From an uncultured Pelagibacteraceae bacterium (lineage in GTDB: Bacteria > Pseudomonadota > Alphaproteobacteria > Pelagibacterales > Pelagibacteraceae), in the NCBI GenBank assembly GCA_902526645.1, contig CABZLS010000002.1:1-64000 (forward strand): a stretch of DNA of 64,000 nt. Reading direction: 5' to 3'. Shown here piece after piece: positions 27,661-36,411 of the stretch (positions within the stretch are counted from its first letter, which is position 1; every line of letters starts with the position of its first letter). The translations under genes were made by a program, and so were the position numbers. The notes below the pieces were generated by a model. That model did no database searches. It saw only the letters and a list, made by a program, of their open reading frames with translations, and was not told the origin of the DNA.

Positions 27661-28530
27661 ATGAGTTGTAATGTTGCTTTCATAGGTCTTGGTGTCATGG
27701 GTTATCCAATGGCTGGTTATATATCAAAAGGTGGACACAATGTAACTGTTTTTAACAGAACAAAATCAAAAGCAGAAAAATGGATAAAAGAATACAAAGG
27801 TAAAATGGCTGAAACTCCTGCTGAGGCTGCAAAAGATGCAGAGTATGTCTTTACATGTGTTGGAAATGATAACGATTTAAGAGAAGTGACATTTGGTGAC
27901 AATGGTGCATTTAAAACAATAAAAAAAGGTGCAATCTATATTGATAACACTACAGCATCAGCAACAATTGCTAGAGAAATTTATGAACATGCAAAGAAAA
28001 ATGGATTTGGTGCATTAGATGCTCCAGTATCTGGTGGACAAGCTGGTGCAGAAAATGGTGCTCTAACAGTTATGATTGGTGGAGATCAAGCGGACTTTGA
28101 TAAAGCAAAAGATAAAATTGATTGCTATAGTAAAAAAATGAAGCTACTTGGTAAAGCAGGTTGTGGACAACTAGCAAAGATGGTTAATCAAATTTGTATA
28201 GCAGGATTAGTTCAAGGATTATCTGAAGGAATTAATTTTGGAATGAAGGCTGGATTAAATATGGAGGATGTAATCGAAGTTATTTCAAAAGGTGCAGCTC
28301 AGTCTTGGCAAATGGAAAATAGATACAAAACGATGATTGATGATAAGTTCGATTTTGGTTTTGCAGTTGACTGGATGAGAAAAGATTTAAAGATTGCAAT
28401 GGATGAAGCAAAAAATAATGGTTCATTATTACCTGTAACAGAACTTGTAGATAAGTTTTATGGAGAAGTTCAAGGTTTAGGCGGAAATCGTTGGGATACT
28501 TCAAGCTTAATAAAAAGATTTAGAAAGTAA
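27661..28530 (+). CDS. Beta-hydroxyacid dehydrogenase (3-hydroxyisobutyrate dehydrogenase family)
   Basis: NAD(P)-dependent dehydrogenase of 289 aa. FIGLGVMGYPMAGYISKGGHNVTVFNR is a Rossmann dinucleotide site with Arg after the second strand, suggesting NADP preference. APVSGGQAGAENG is the substrate loop, and the catalytic Lys is in GQLAKMVNQ. Family members reduce tartronate semialdehyde, oxidise 3-hydroxyisobutyrate or act on gamma-hydroxybutyrate or sulfolactaldehyde; the precise substrate is undetermined. A flavin-fold protein follows three bases after the stop, suggesting joint function. Confidence 0.88.
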   Translation: MSCNVAFIGLGVMGYPMAGYISKGGHNVTVFNRTKSKAEKWIKEYKGKMAETPAEAAKDAEYVFTCVGNDNDLREVTFGDNGAFKTIKKGAIYIDNTTASATIAREIYEHAKKNGFGALDAPVSGGQAGAENGALTVMIGGDQADFDKAKDKIDCYSKKMKLLGKAGCGQLAKMVNQICIAGLVQGLSEGINFGMKAGLNMEDVIEVISKGAAQSWQMENRYKTMIDDKFDFGFAVDWMRKDLKIAMDEAKNNGSLLPVTELVDKFYGEVQGLGGNRWDTSSLIKRFRK

Positions 28531-28533
28531 TGT

Positions 28534-29133
28534 ATGCAACCAGCATACTATGAAAATTTCGAGGAAATTCAAAATAAGTATTGGTCTATGCTTGATGATG
28601 CTGTGACTAATAGAGGATCTCCTTTTAGAATTCCTGTCTTTATTTGTGCACACCAAGATGAGGTAGATGGAAGAATTGTTGTTCTAAGAAAATCAGATAG
28701 AGCAAATAATCTATTACAATTTCATACTGATTTAAGATCACCAAAAGTAGAAATTCTTAAAAAAAATAAGAATGCCTCTCTAGTTTTCTACGATAAAGAA
28801 GAAAAGATACAATTAAGAGTAAAGGTAGAATGTGAAGTTAATAATCAAAATTCTACAACAGAAGAATCTTGGAAAAAAACTCAACATATAAGCAGACGTT
28901 GCTATTTAACTGATAGTCCTCCAGGGACTGCTTCAGAAAATCCAACATCTGGAATGATATCCAAATTAGAAGATTTTGATTATACCATGGAACAAAGTGA
29001 GGAAGGTTATAAAAACTTTACTGTTATTAAATGTAAGATTAAATCTATTGAGTGGCTATATCTTGCAGCAAAAGGACATCGAAGAGCAAAGTTTGATTTA
29101 GAAGCTAATGAAAATGCTTGGCTAGTTCCATAA
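28534..29133 (+). CDS. Pyridoxamine 5'-phosphate oxidase-like flavin-binding protein
   Basis: 199-aa split-barrel flavoprotein of the PNPOx-like (Alr4036-type) group. RIPVFICAHQDEVDGRIVVLRKSD forms the first strands, LQFHTDLRSPKVEILKKNKNASLVFYD the FMN phosphate-binding region, and the C-terminus EWLYLAAKGHRRAKFDL matches PNPOx homologues. It starts three bases after the dehydrogenase. A true PdxH is less likely because the characteristic C-terminal PLP-binding motif is altered. The physiological reaction is unknown. Confidence 0.8.
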   Translation: MQPAYYENFEEIQNKYWSMLDDAVTNRGSPFRIPVFICAHQDEVDGRIVVLRKSDRANNLLQFHTDLRSPKVEILKKNKNASLVFYDKEEKIQLRVKVECEVNNQNSTTEESWKKTQHISRRCYLTDSPPGTASENPTSGMISKLEDFDYTMEQSEEGYKNFTVIKCKIKSIEWLYLAAKGHRRAKFDLEANENAWLVP

Positions 29134-29147
29134 CAAATTTTTATACC

Positions 29148-30314
29148 CTAAAACGTTCCCTTATCTATAGCTTTCAAAACAAATAATTTGTAATTGTAGT
29201 TTCGATGTACTGCGTGGGTGTAAACAATTCGATTATCATCAAAGTTGATAAGCAATGCAATTCCACCATATCCATCCATACCCATCACCGTATCACTTAT
29301 ACCAGGATAATTGGTATGAAAAAAACCTGCGTAAGATTTTGAATAACCATCACCTTGTATATATCCTTTGATAACTCTGTTTGCATAAACGTCCTTAAGA
29401 TAATTTCCTATACATGTATCACTGTTCCAGTCATTCAAGATGGCTATGCCAATTCTTAATGTATCGTAACGTGTTGCTTTAAAATTTGATTGAATAACAC
29501 CCTTTGACTCAATTCCAGTACCATTAAACTCTAACCTTCCAGCAAGACCAACATGATCTTTTAGGACATCATTAATAAATGAAGAAAATTTATGCCCAGT
29601 TTTAAATGAAATATAATTCAAAGCTACATTGGGAGAAAATTGCGAGTATTTAAAACGTTTTTTTGCTGGTTTAGTATTTGCTAATTCATTATTTGCAATA
29701 TCAGCAATAGTTAAATCACCTATATCTCTTCCTGAGCTTAAATAATTATTTTTAATATATTTTTGATCCCCTGTGCTGGCATTGATAACATCTTGCACTG
29801 TAGCTGTTTCTAGCAGCGTTCCTTTAACGATTGGCCAATCAGCTAAAGATGATGATAAAGAATTAATGTAACCTTTACAGATCGCATGACCCATGAGGTA
29901 ACCACCTAAACTTTTGCCTAAAGACATACTGTATATCATCGTGTCATTATCTATTAAATCTCCAAATCTTTCAGGGGGAGATAGCTGATCAATAACAATC
30001 TCTCCATCTTCATACATCAAATAACTAATTAGACCTGTCGACTGCATCTTCTTAACAATCTTTTTTATGATCTTTGGTTCTTTTTGAAGATTAAATTTTA
30101 AAGCAGTTGGTTGAGAAGATGGTTTGGTATAAAACTGATTACTTAACCCTCTAATGTTATAAGTAAGAAAATGGTATTGCAGTGTCTCAAGATTTGGATT
30201 TTTTAATTCCTCAGGAATTTGTCTATTTTTCCATGTTTTAACTTTTTTACTTTCTGCAAAAACGTTACTACTCAATAACAAACCTATAACCACGACCCAA
30301 AAAATCTTTTTCAT
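29148..30314 (-). CDS. Secreted beta-lactamase-fold serine hydrolase
   Basis: 388 aa with a cleavable signal MKKIFWVVVIGLLLSSNVFA. SMSLGKSLGG contains the SxxK catalytic motif of class C beta-lactamases and esterases (Ser131, Lys134). FKYSQFSPN may be the second motif, in which the usual Tyr-x-Asn becomes Tyr-Ser-Gln. It resembles 6-aminohexanoate-dimer hydrolase/EstB-like proteins rather than true antibiotic-resistance enzymes. Periplasmic or surface location is expected. It is preceded on the same strand by the gamma-carbonic-anhydrase-like gene, nine bases away. Confidence 0.8.
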   Translation of the reverse strand: MKKIFWVVVIGLLLSSNVFAESKKVKTWKNRQIPEELKNPNLETLQYHFLTYNIRGLSNQFYTKPSSQPTALKFNLQKEPKIIKKIVKKMQSTGLISYLMYEDGEIVIDQLSPPERFGDLIDNDTMIYSMSLGKSLGGYLMGHAICKGYINSLSSSLADWPIVKGTLLETATVQDVINASTGDQKYIKNNYLSSGRDIGDLTIADIANNELANTKPAKKRFKYSQFSPNVALNYISFKTGHKFSSFINDVLKDHVGLAGRLEFNGTGIESKGVIQSNFKATRYDTLRIGIAILNDWNSDTCIGNYLKDVYANRVIKGYIQGDGYSKSYAGFFHTNYPGISDTVMGMDGYGGIALLINFDDNRIVYTHAVHRNYNYKLFVLKAIDKGTF

Positions 30315-30323
30315 AATTAATCC

Positions 30324-30836
30324 TTAAAAAATTGATTTCGAATATTTTTTCCAGTTATCTTGATAGTGTTTTGTGTTTTCAAATACAGCTTTTTTTTCTT
30401 CCTCTGTAACTTCTCTTACTACCTTACCAGGTGAACCAATTACTAAAGAGTTGTCTGGTATTTCTTTGTTTTCTGTAATTAAAGCTTTTGCTCCTATGAT
30501 ACAATTTTTTCCAATCTTAGCATTGTTAAGAATTACTGCACCAATTCCAATTAAACTGTTGTCCCCTATCGTACATCCATGAAGCATAACCATATGTCCA
30601 ACTGTTACATTCTTTCCAATTTTTAATGGATAGCCTGGATCAGTATGTAAAACACTTCCATCTTGCACATTTGATCCCTCACCTACATGTATATTTTCAA
30701 TATCTCCTCTTAAGGTTGCATTAAACCAAATACTAGAATTTTTTTCTAAAGTAACATCACCAATTATAGTTGCATTAGGTGCTACCCAATTTTCGCCAGA
30801 GTTTTTTGGTTTTTTATCTTTTAAATCGTAAAACAT
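30324..30836 (-). CDS. Gamma-carbonic-anhydrase-like hexapeptide protein
   Basis: 170-aa left-handed beta-helix protein of the YrdA/CaiE/PaaY group. The three zinc-type histidines are present in VLHTDPG and [37 protein letters not shown] is the family N-terminal pattern. Such proteins bind zinc or iron and some hydrate CO2, while others appear to be thioesterases. Activity is unproven here. It is divergent from the redoxin gene, with a 20-base AT-rich spacer. Confidence 0.88.
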   Translation of the reverse strand: MFYDLKDKKPKNSGENWVAPNATIIGDVTLEKNSSIWFNATLRGDIENIHVGEGSNVQDGSVLHTDPGYPLKIGKNVTVGHMVMLHGCTIGDNSLIGIGAVILNNAKIGKNCIIGAKALITENKEIPDNSLVIGSPGKVVREVTEEEKKAVFENTKHYQDNWKKYSKSIF

Positions 30837-30856
30837 AATTTATATATTATTACATT

Positions 30857-31411
30857 ATGCCAATACAAACTCCAATATGTGATTTCGGCCAAAAGGCACA
30901 CGACTTTAAGCTTAAATCAACTGATAATGAAATAATTTCTCTAGATGATGTTAAAGGTGAAAATGGAACTTTAATTATGTTTATTTGTAATCATTGTCCT
31001 TATGTCAAAGCAGTTACAAAAGATATTGTTGAAGATTGTAAAAAATTAAAAGACCTGGGTATTAACTCTGTTGCAATTTGTGCAAATGATGCTGAAAATT
31101 ATCCAGAAGACTCATTTGAAAACATGATTTTATTTGCAAAAAAACATCAATTTAGTTTTCCTTATTTAGTGGATGAAACACAAGAAATAGCTAAAACATA
31201 TGATGCAGTATGTACTCCAGATTTCTTTGGTTACAATAAAAATCTAGAACTTCAATACAGAGGTAGATTGAGAGAACTTAAAAATTTAATACCAGTAAGA
31301 GATGGTGAAAGTGATTTATTTAAAGCTATGAAACGAATTTCTCAAACTGGTAAAGGGCCAGAACAACAAACTCCAAGTGCTGGATGCAGTATTAAGTGGA
31401 AAAATAATTGA
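30857..31411 (+). CDS. Thioredoxin-fold redoxin (AhpC/TSA-like)
   Basis: 184-aa cytosolic thioredoxin-fold protein. The redox motif is CNHCPYV, a CxxC pair at the end of strand 1 in MFICNHCPYVKAVTKD. The pattern DFGQKAHDFKLKSTDNEIISLDD and the late CTPDFFGYNKN segment (cis-Pro region) are typical of the uncharacterised redoxin family often annotated as thioredoxin peroxidase. No signal peptide is visible. The stop overlaps the following glycosyltransferase ATG by one base (TGATG). Confidence 0.85.
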   Translation: MPIQTPICDFGQKAHDFKLKSTDNEIISLDDVKGENGTLIMFICNHCPYVKAVTKDIVEDCKKLKDLGINSVAICANDAENYPEDSFENMILFAKKHQFSFPYLVDETQEIAKTYDAVCTPDFFGYNKNLELQYRGRLRELKNLIPVRDGESDLFKAMKRISQTGKGPEQQTPSAGCSIKWKNN

Positions 31412-32496
31412 TGTATTTAATTGTTACAAGATCATTTCCACCTGAATTAGGTGGTATGCAAAATTTAATGTGGGGCCTTGCTAAAGAAATGTCCAAAAAC
31501 TTTATGATAAAAGTTTTTGCTGATCATCAAGAAAATCATAAAGAATTTGATAGAAAAGCTAATTTTTCAATTGAAAGAGTTGGTGGAATTAAATTTTTGA
31601 GAAAAATAAGAAAAGCTCAATTGATTAATGAGTTTCTAAAAGAAAATAAAGTTCAAGGAATAATTGCTGATCATTGGAAAAGTTTAGAATTGATTAAAAC
31701 AGATAAAAAAAAATATTGTTTAATTCATGGTAAAGAAATTAATCATCCCAAAAATAGTTACCAAAATAAAAGGCTAAACAACGTGTTAAATAATGTTAAA
31801 AAAGTTATAGCAAACTCTGAATATACTAAAAATTTAGTGATTGATAATGGAGTAGATAAAAATAAAGTTGTTGTTATTAACCCTGGAGTAAACCCAGCAA
31901 AAGAAATCAACATAAAATCTTTGAATAAAGTTGAAAGTCTTCTTAAAATTAAAACACCAAGATTAATAACTGTCTCAAGATTTGATAAAAGAAAAAATCA
32001 CGAAAAAGTTTTAATGGCAATAAGAAATTTAAAACAATTATATCCTAATATTGTATATATTTGTATTGGATATGGTGAACAAGAAGAAAATATAAAAAGT
32101 TTAGTCAAAGAACTGAATTTAGAAACTCAAGTCATGTTCTTTAAAGAAATAAGTATAGATCTTAAAAACGCCCTTATTGCTAAATCAAATATTTTTGTAA
32201 TGCCCTCAATAATTCATAAAACATCTGTTGAGGGTTTTGGTATTTCTTATATCGAAGCAGCACAGTATGGAATTCCATCTTTGGGTGGAAAAGATGGTGG
32301 AGCATCAGATGCGATCAGTCATGAGAAAACAGGATTAATTTGTAATGGAAATGACTTAGATGATATCTACAGCTCATTAAAAATAATGATTGAAAATAAG
32401 AAGTATTTAGAACTCGGAAAAAATGCTAAAAACTTATGTTCAAAATTTGAGTGGTCTAATATAATTGAAAATTATAAAAAAGTTATAAATGATTAG
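31411..32496 (+). CDS. Glycosyltransferase family 4
   Basis: GT-B-fold glycosyltransferase (361 aa from the ATG; the ORF track begins one codon earlier at a TTG). SFPPELGGMQNLMWGLAKEM is the N-terminal acceptor-side start of GT4 enzymes. VSRFDKRKNHEKVLMAI and IYIGYGEQEE-like YICIGYGEQEENIK are the donor domain, and EGFGISYIEAAQYGIPSLGG is the E-x7-E nucleotide-sugar motif. It probably adds a sugar to LPS or another surface glycan. Donor and acceptor cannot be told. It overlaps the convergent GT9 gene by 14 bases. Confidence 0.9.
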   Translation: MYLIVTRSFPPELGGMQNLMWGLAKEMSKNFMIKVFADHQENHKEFDRKANFSIERVGGIKFLRKIRKAQLINEFLKENKVQGIIADHWKSLELIKTDKKKYCLIHGKEINHPKNSYQNKRLNNVLNNVKKVIANSEYTKNLVIDNGVDKNKVVVINPGVNPAKEINIKSLNKVESLLKIKTPRLITVSRFDKRKNHEKVLMAIRNLKQLYPNIVYICIGYGEQEENIKSLVKELNLETQVMFFKEISIDLKNALIAKSNIFVMPSIIHKTSVEGFGISYIEAAQYGIPSLGGKDGGASDAISHEKTGLICNGNDLDDIYSSLKIMIENKKYLELGKNAKNLCSKFEWSNIIENYKKVIND

Positions 32497-33421
32497 TTAA
32501 TCTTTGAAAAACTTTTTCAGCGCCTAAATTATTTAAGTCATTTACCTGTATTGCTTTGAAATTATCTCTTTCAATACTTACTTTATAAGCCGTAGTATGT
32601 TTACCAAACAAAGTTAAACCTTTGGCGCCAACATGTGCTGTTATGTGCGCTGGTCCAGTATCATTAGCAACAACAAATGAACTGTCTTTAATCAGAGATG
32701 TTAATTGAAAAATATTTAGAGCTTTACCATTATCTAATATTGCTACTGCATCTATATTTTTTGCATCGTTAATTTCATCAATTCCAGGGGCAGTAACAAT
32801 TTTATACTTCTCACCATAATCATTATTAATAAGCTTTATCAAATCATTATAATATGGCCATTTTTTATTAGATAAATGAGGAGAGCAAAAAGGAAATAAT
32901 AAAATATATTTATCTAATTTATAATCATTTTTTATCTCACTAATATCAATTGATGCCCAACTAAAATTTGGTTTTAAAGTATTAATAGTGTTCAATCCAG
33001 AATCATTTAATTGGTAATTAAATCTATCTAATACGGAGTATTTATCAAATTCTTCCTTATTCTTATTTTCTGGTAAAGTTGTTAATGAGCTTGACCAAAC
33101 TTCTTTACTCGCCTTTGGAAAAAGAATATTCTTATAAAAATTTGTTCTAGATGAATTTTGAAGATCAAAAACTTTAACAAAATTATGTTTTTTTATCTCT
33201 CGCATAAGAAAATATAGATAAATTAAATTATATCTTGGTAGTCTTTTATCTAATAAAACCTCGTGAATAAAAGGACACTTTTTAAACAAATCAAAATAAG
33301 GTTTCGTAGTAAGTAGATATATTTGATCATTTTTGTGATTGTCAGATATGTCTTGAATTGCACCGCTAGCTTGGGCTATATCTCCTAAAGATCCATGTTT
33401 AATTATTAAAATGTTTGACAT
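32483..33421 (-). CDS. Glycosyltransferase family 9 (heptosyltransferase-like)
   Basis: 312-aa member of the ADP-heptose:LPS heptosyltransferase family. MSNILIIKHGSLGDIAQASGAI is the family start, and VVANDTGPAHITAHVGAKGLTLFGK is the donor-binding signature with the conserved D-T-G-P-x-H. It likely builds inner-core LPS in the cytoplasm. It sits tail to tail with the GT4 gene (14-base overlap) and head to head with the DUF6165-type gene, indicating a small envelope-glycan group. Confidence 0.92.
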   Translation of the reverse strand: MSNILIIKHGSLGDIAQASGAIQDISDNHKNDQIYLLTTKPYFDLFKKCPFIHEVLLDKRLPRYNLIYLYFLMREIKKHNFVKVFDLQNSSRTNFYKNILFPKASKEVWSSSLTTLPENKNKEEFDKYSVLDRFNYQLNDSGLNTINTLKPNFSWASIDISEIKNDYKLDKYILLFPFCSPHLSNKKWPYYNDLIKLINNDYGEKYKIVTAPGIDEINDAKNIDAVAILDNGKALNIFQLTSLIKDSSFVVANDTGPAHITAHVGAKGLTLFGKHTTAYKVSIERDNFKAIQVNDLNNLGAEKVFQRLTNHL

Positions 33422-33453
33422 ATTTATAACAAGATAACACAGTATTTAATTTT

Positions 33454-33843
33454 ATGAATAAAATTATAGTTGAAGTTTCAATTGGAGAACTTTTAGATAA
33501 AATTTCAATTTTAGAGATTAAGCAGGGTAAAATAAAAGATCCGGAAAAATTAAAATTTATTAATAATGAACATTCAATCTTAAGAAATCAGTTGGAAAAA
33601 AATATCAAGTCTGATGAGAGACTTAATGAACTTTACAAATCTTTAAAAAGGATAAATTCTAAATTATGGGTAATTGAAGATGATAAAAGACAATGTGAAA
33701 AAGATAAAGATTTTGGTGAAAAATTTATAAAACTTTCAAGAGATGTACATTTTTTAAATGATGATAGAGCGAAAATAAAATTAGATATTAATAATCATAC
33801 AGGTTCAACGATCAAAGAAATAAAAGAATATACTAGCTATTAA
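33454..33843 (+). CDS. DUF6165-like hypothetical protein
   Basis: 129-aa soluble, highly charged helical protein. The opening VEVSIGELLDKISILEIKQGKI matches what I recall of DUF6165 proteins, which tend to sit beside lipopolysaccharide glycosyltransferases, as here. No catalytic motif, signal peptide or membrane helix is visible. The first half is probably a helical hairpin; the end (NNHTGSTIKEIKEYTSY) is polar. It starts 32 bases from the GT9 start and precedes the M24-fold gene by eight bases. Confidence 0.65.
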   Translation: MNKIIVEVSIGELLDKISILEIKQGKIKDPEKLKFINNEHSILRNQLEKNIKSDERLNELYKSLKRINSKLWVIEDDKRQCEKDKDFGEKFIKLSRDVHFLNDDRAKIKLDINNHTGSTIKEIKEYTSY

Positions 33844-33851
33844 TTTAATCG

Positions 33852-35003
33852 ATGGCACTTCATTTTTCAAAAGAGGAATTTTCTAATAGAAAAAATAAAG
33901 TTTTAAATTCTATGAAAGAGCAAAATCTAGATGCTCTATTAATGTTTAGACAGGAGTCTATGTATTGGCTTACAGGTTATGACACTTTTGGATATGTTTT
34001 TTTTCAATCATTAATTTTAGATAAAAATGGAAATATAATATTGCTTACAAGAGCTCCTGATTTAAGACAGGCACAAAATACATCTAATATAGAAGATATA
34101 AGAATTTGGGTAGACAAAGATGGATCAAAACCAATTAACGATCTTATAATTATTTTAGACGAATTAAACCTTAAAGGAAAAAAAATAGGCGTTGAGTATG
34201 AAGCTTATGGCTTAACAGGACGTAATGCACTTCTATTGAACAAATCTTTAGAAAATTATTGTAGTTTAGAGGACAAATCAGAGTTAATAACAAAGTTAAG
34301 GGTAGTAAAATCTAAAGAAGAAATTGTTTATGTTAAGAAAGCTGCAGAGCTAGCTGACAAAGCCTTGGCTGAAGTATGGAAATATGCAAAAGCTGGTGTT
34401 AGCGAGTCAAAAATATTGGCTGAAATGAATAGAGTTATATTTGAAGGTGGTGGTGATTATCCTGCAAATGAATTTATTATTGGCTCAGGAAAGAACGCTC
34501 TTCTTTGTCGTTATCAAGCAGAAAAACAAATTTTAAATAATCAAGATCAATTAACTTTAGAATGGGCTGGGACTTACAGACATTATCATTCAGCAATGTT
34601 TAGAACTATTCCTATAGGTAAAGCAGATCCTAAACATCATAAAATGCATGAGGCTTGTGTTGAAGCATTAAAGAATTGTGAAAATAAATTAATTCCAGGA
34701 AATAAGATTGGAGAAGTTTTCGATGCCCATGCAAAAACTTTTGATGATCTTGGTTTTAATAAAGCAAGAATGAATGCCTGTGGTTATTCTTTAGGCACAA
34801 CTTTTTCTCCAAATTGGATGGACTGGCCAATGTTATATACTGGCAATCCTTATGCTATTGAGCCTGGGAATGTATTCTTTATGCATATGATTTTAATGGA
34901 TTCTGAAAATCAATTAGCTATGAACTTGGGCGAAACTTACTTAGTAACTGATAATAGCAATGAAAGACTTGGTAAACAAAAATTAGATTTAGTTATTCTT
35001 TAA
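33852..35003 (+). CDS. M24 (creatinase/EutD-type) hydrolase without metal ligands
   Basis: 383-aa pita-bread-fold protein with an N-terminal creatinase domain (about 1-145) and a C-terminal M24 domain. The canonical metal ligands are lost: the first Asp becomes Glu237 (LTLEWAG), the second becomes Ala248 (HYHSAMFRT), the GHGIG His region is ACGYSLG, the EPG Glu position reads FFMHMIL, and the last Glu shifts in NLGETYLVT. Metal-free members of this fold include creatinase and the ectoine hydrolase EutD/DoeA, which act on C-N bonds. A dipeptidase is therefore unlikely. Substrate unknown; an amino-acid uptake system lies convergently next to it. Confidence 0.8.
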   Translation: MALHFSKEEFSNRKNKVLNSMKEQNLDALLMFRQESMYWLTGYDTFGYVFFQSLILDKNGNIILLTRAPDLRQAQNTSNIEDIRIWVDKDGSKPINDLIIILDELNLKGKKIGVEYEAYGLTGRNALLLNKSLENYCSLEDKSELITKLRVVKSKEEIVYVKKAAELADKALAEVWKYAKAGVSESKILAEMNRVIFEGGGDYPANEFIIGSGKNALLCRYQAEKQILNNQDQLTLEWAGTYRHYHSAMFRTIPIGKADPKHHKMHEACVEALKNCENKLIPGNKIGEVFDAHAKTFDDLGFNKARMNACGYSLGTTFSPNWMDWPMLYTGNPYAIEPGNVFFMHMILMDSENQLAMNLGETYLVTDNSNERLGKQKLDLVIL

Positions 35004-35674
35004 TTAAAGCTGTATTTTTTTTCTAAAAATTTTATCACATTATGAATTATAAAAGTCATAAATAAGTAAATTCCACCTGCAACGATAAATACTTCTATTG
35101 GTTTAAAAGTTGTTGAAATTATATATTTTGCAACACCAGTTAAATCCATCAAAGTGACTGTACTTGCTAACGAAGTACCTTTCATCATTAAAATAATTTC
35201 ATTTCCATAAGCTGGTAAAGATTGTCTAATAGCGATTGGAATTTGAATTTTATAAAAGATAATTTTGTTTGATATACCTAAACTTTTTCCAGCCTCAATT
35301 ATACCAGGTTTAATTGTTTGAAAAGCTGATCTTAAAATTTCAGATGTATATGCACCAGTGTTTAATGCAAAAGCTATAATTGCACACCAATATGGTTCTT
35401 TTAAAATTACCCATAAAACTGTTGATCTCAAATATTCAATCTGACCTAATCCAAAATAAATTATAAAAATTTGAACCAAAAGTGGAGTGCCTCTAAATAC
35501 ATACGAATATCCATAAGCAAATCTATTGATAAATATATTTTTATTTAATCTTAGAATTGCAAAAAATAAGCCAATGAATAATCCCACAATCAAAGAAACT
35601 GACAAAAGCTTTAAAGTTATAAGAGCAGCATTTAATAACTTTGGAAAACTATTGATCATTAGCTCAAAATCCAT
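35000..35674 (-). CDS. Polar amino-acid ABC transporter permease (HisM type)
   Basis: Inner-membrane permease (224 aa from the ATG at 35674; the ORF track begins at a TTG one codon earlier). Five or so membrane segments and the EAA-type coupling loop AGKSLGISNKIIFYKIQIPIAIRQSLP are as in HisM/ArtM. Its ATG overlaps the stop of the upstream permease by one base. It is the last gene of the set, and its end overlaps the convergent M24 gene by four bases. No ATPase gene is next to it. Confidence 0.92.
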   Translation of the reverse strand: MDFELMINSFPKLLNAALITLKLLSVSLIVGLFIGLFFAILRLNKNIFINRFAYGYSYVFRGTPLLVQIFIIYFGLGQIEYLRSTVLWVILKEPYWCAIIAFALNTGAYTSEILRSAFQTIKPGIIEAGKSLGISNKIIFYKIQIPIAIRQSLPAYGNEIILMMKGTSLASTVTLMDLTGVAKYIISTTFKPIEVFIVAGGIYLFMTFIIHNVIKFLEKKYSFN

Positions 35675-36366
35675 CAATACCCCCTGCTATATTTAACTTC
35701 TAATTTATTGATCAGTTTCATACTTAAAAAAGTCAGCAATAAATATAAAACTGCCGCAAATGAATAAAAGAATAATGGATCTCTTGTAGAACCTGCTGCA
35801 ATATAAGATTGTCTCATAATTTCAACTAAACCCGTAACTGAAATTAAAGATGTATCTTTAAGAGTAATTTGCCAAACATTACTTAGATTAGGAATTGCAA
35901 GTCTTAACATTTGAGGAAGGATAATCTTGTAAAACTGTTTAAATTTACTAAAGCCTAAAACTTTTGCTGCTTCGAATTGTCCTTTATCAATTGATTGAAT
36001 TGCTCCTCTAAAAACTTCTGTAGAATAAGCACCTGAAATAATTCCAATAGCAAATGAACCTGTAACAAATGCATTTATTTCTATGTACTCATTGTAACCA
36101 AACATAGAAGCTACAAACATAATTGCACCGCTTCCACCAAAAAAGAAAAGATAAATTACTAATAATTCAGGTACACCTCTGATGACTGTAGTATAAATAT
36201 TTGCAATTAAATTTAGTGATTTAAATTTAGATAATTTTAATGGAGTAAAAATTGCAGCGAAACTAAAACCTATTAGCATTGCTGTAATTGATACAGCTAT
36301 TGTCATTAGGGTTGCACGAAATAACTCATCACCCCAACCAGTATCTCCAAATGCTAGAAGTTCCAT
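35674..36366 (-). CDS. Polar amino-acid ABC transporter permease (HisQ type)
   Basis: Second inner-membrane permease (230 aa). The coupling loop is AAKVLGFSKFKQFYKIILPQMLRLAIPN, followed by WQITLKDTSLISVTGLVEIMR, a typical HisQ/ArtQ region. VIRGVPELLVIYLFFFGG is the other strongly conserved segment. Together with the HisM-type partner it should form the heterodimeric channel of a basic or polar amino-acid importer. It lies 45 bases downstream of the binding-protein gene on the same strand. Confidence 0.93.
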   Translation of the reverse strand: MELLAFGDTGWGDELFRATLMTIAVSITAMLIGFSFAAIFTPLKLSKFKSLNLIANIYTTVIRGVPELLVIYLFFFGGSGAIMFVASMFGYNEYIEINAFVTGSFAIGIISGAYSTEVFRGAIQSIDKGQFEAAKVLGFSKFKQFYKIILPQMLRLAIPNLSNVWQITLKDTSLISVTGLVEIMRQSYIAAGSTRDPLFFYSFAAVLYLLLTFLSMKLINKLEVKYSRGY

Positions 36367-36411
36367 ACAGACTGGCGACTATACATGATAGTCGCCAAAT
36401 CTTAAATTGAA

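Noticed and set aside
29148-30314. Antibiotic-resistance beta-lactamase
   Set aside because: Only the SxxK motif is clear, the second motif deviates, and the sequence resembles esterase-like class C relatives.
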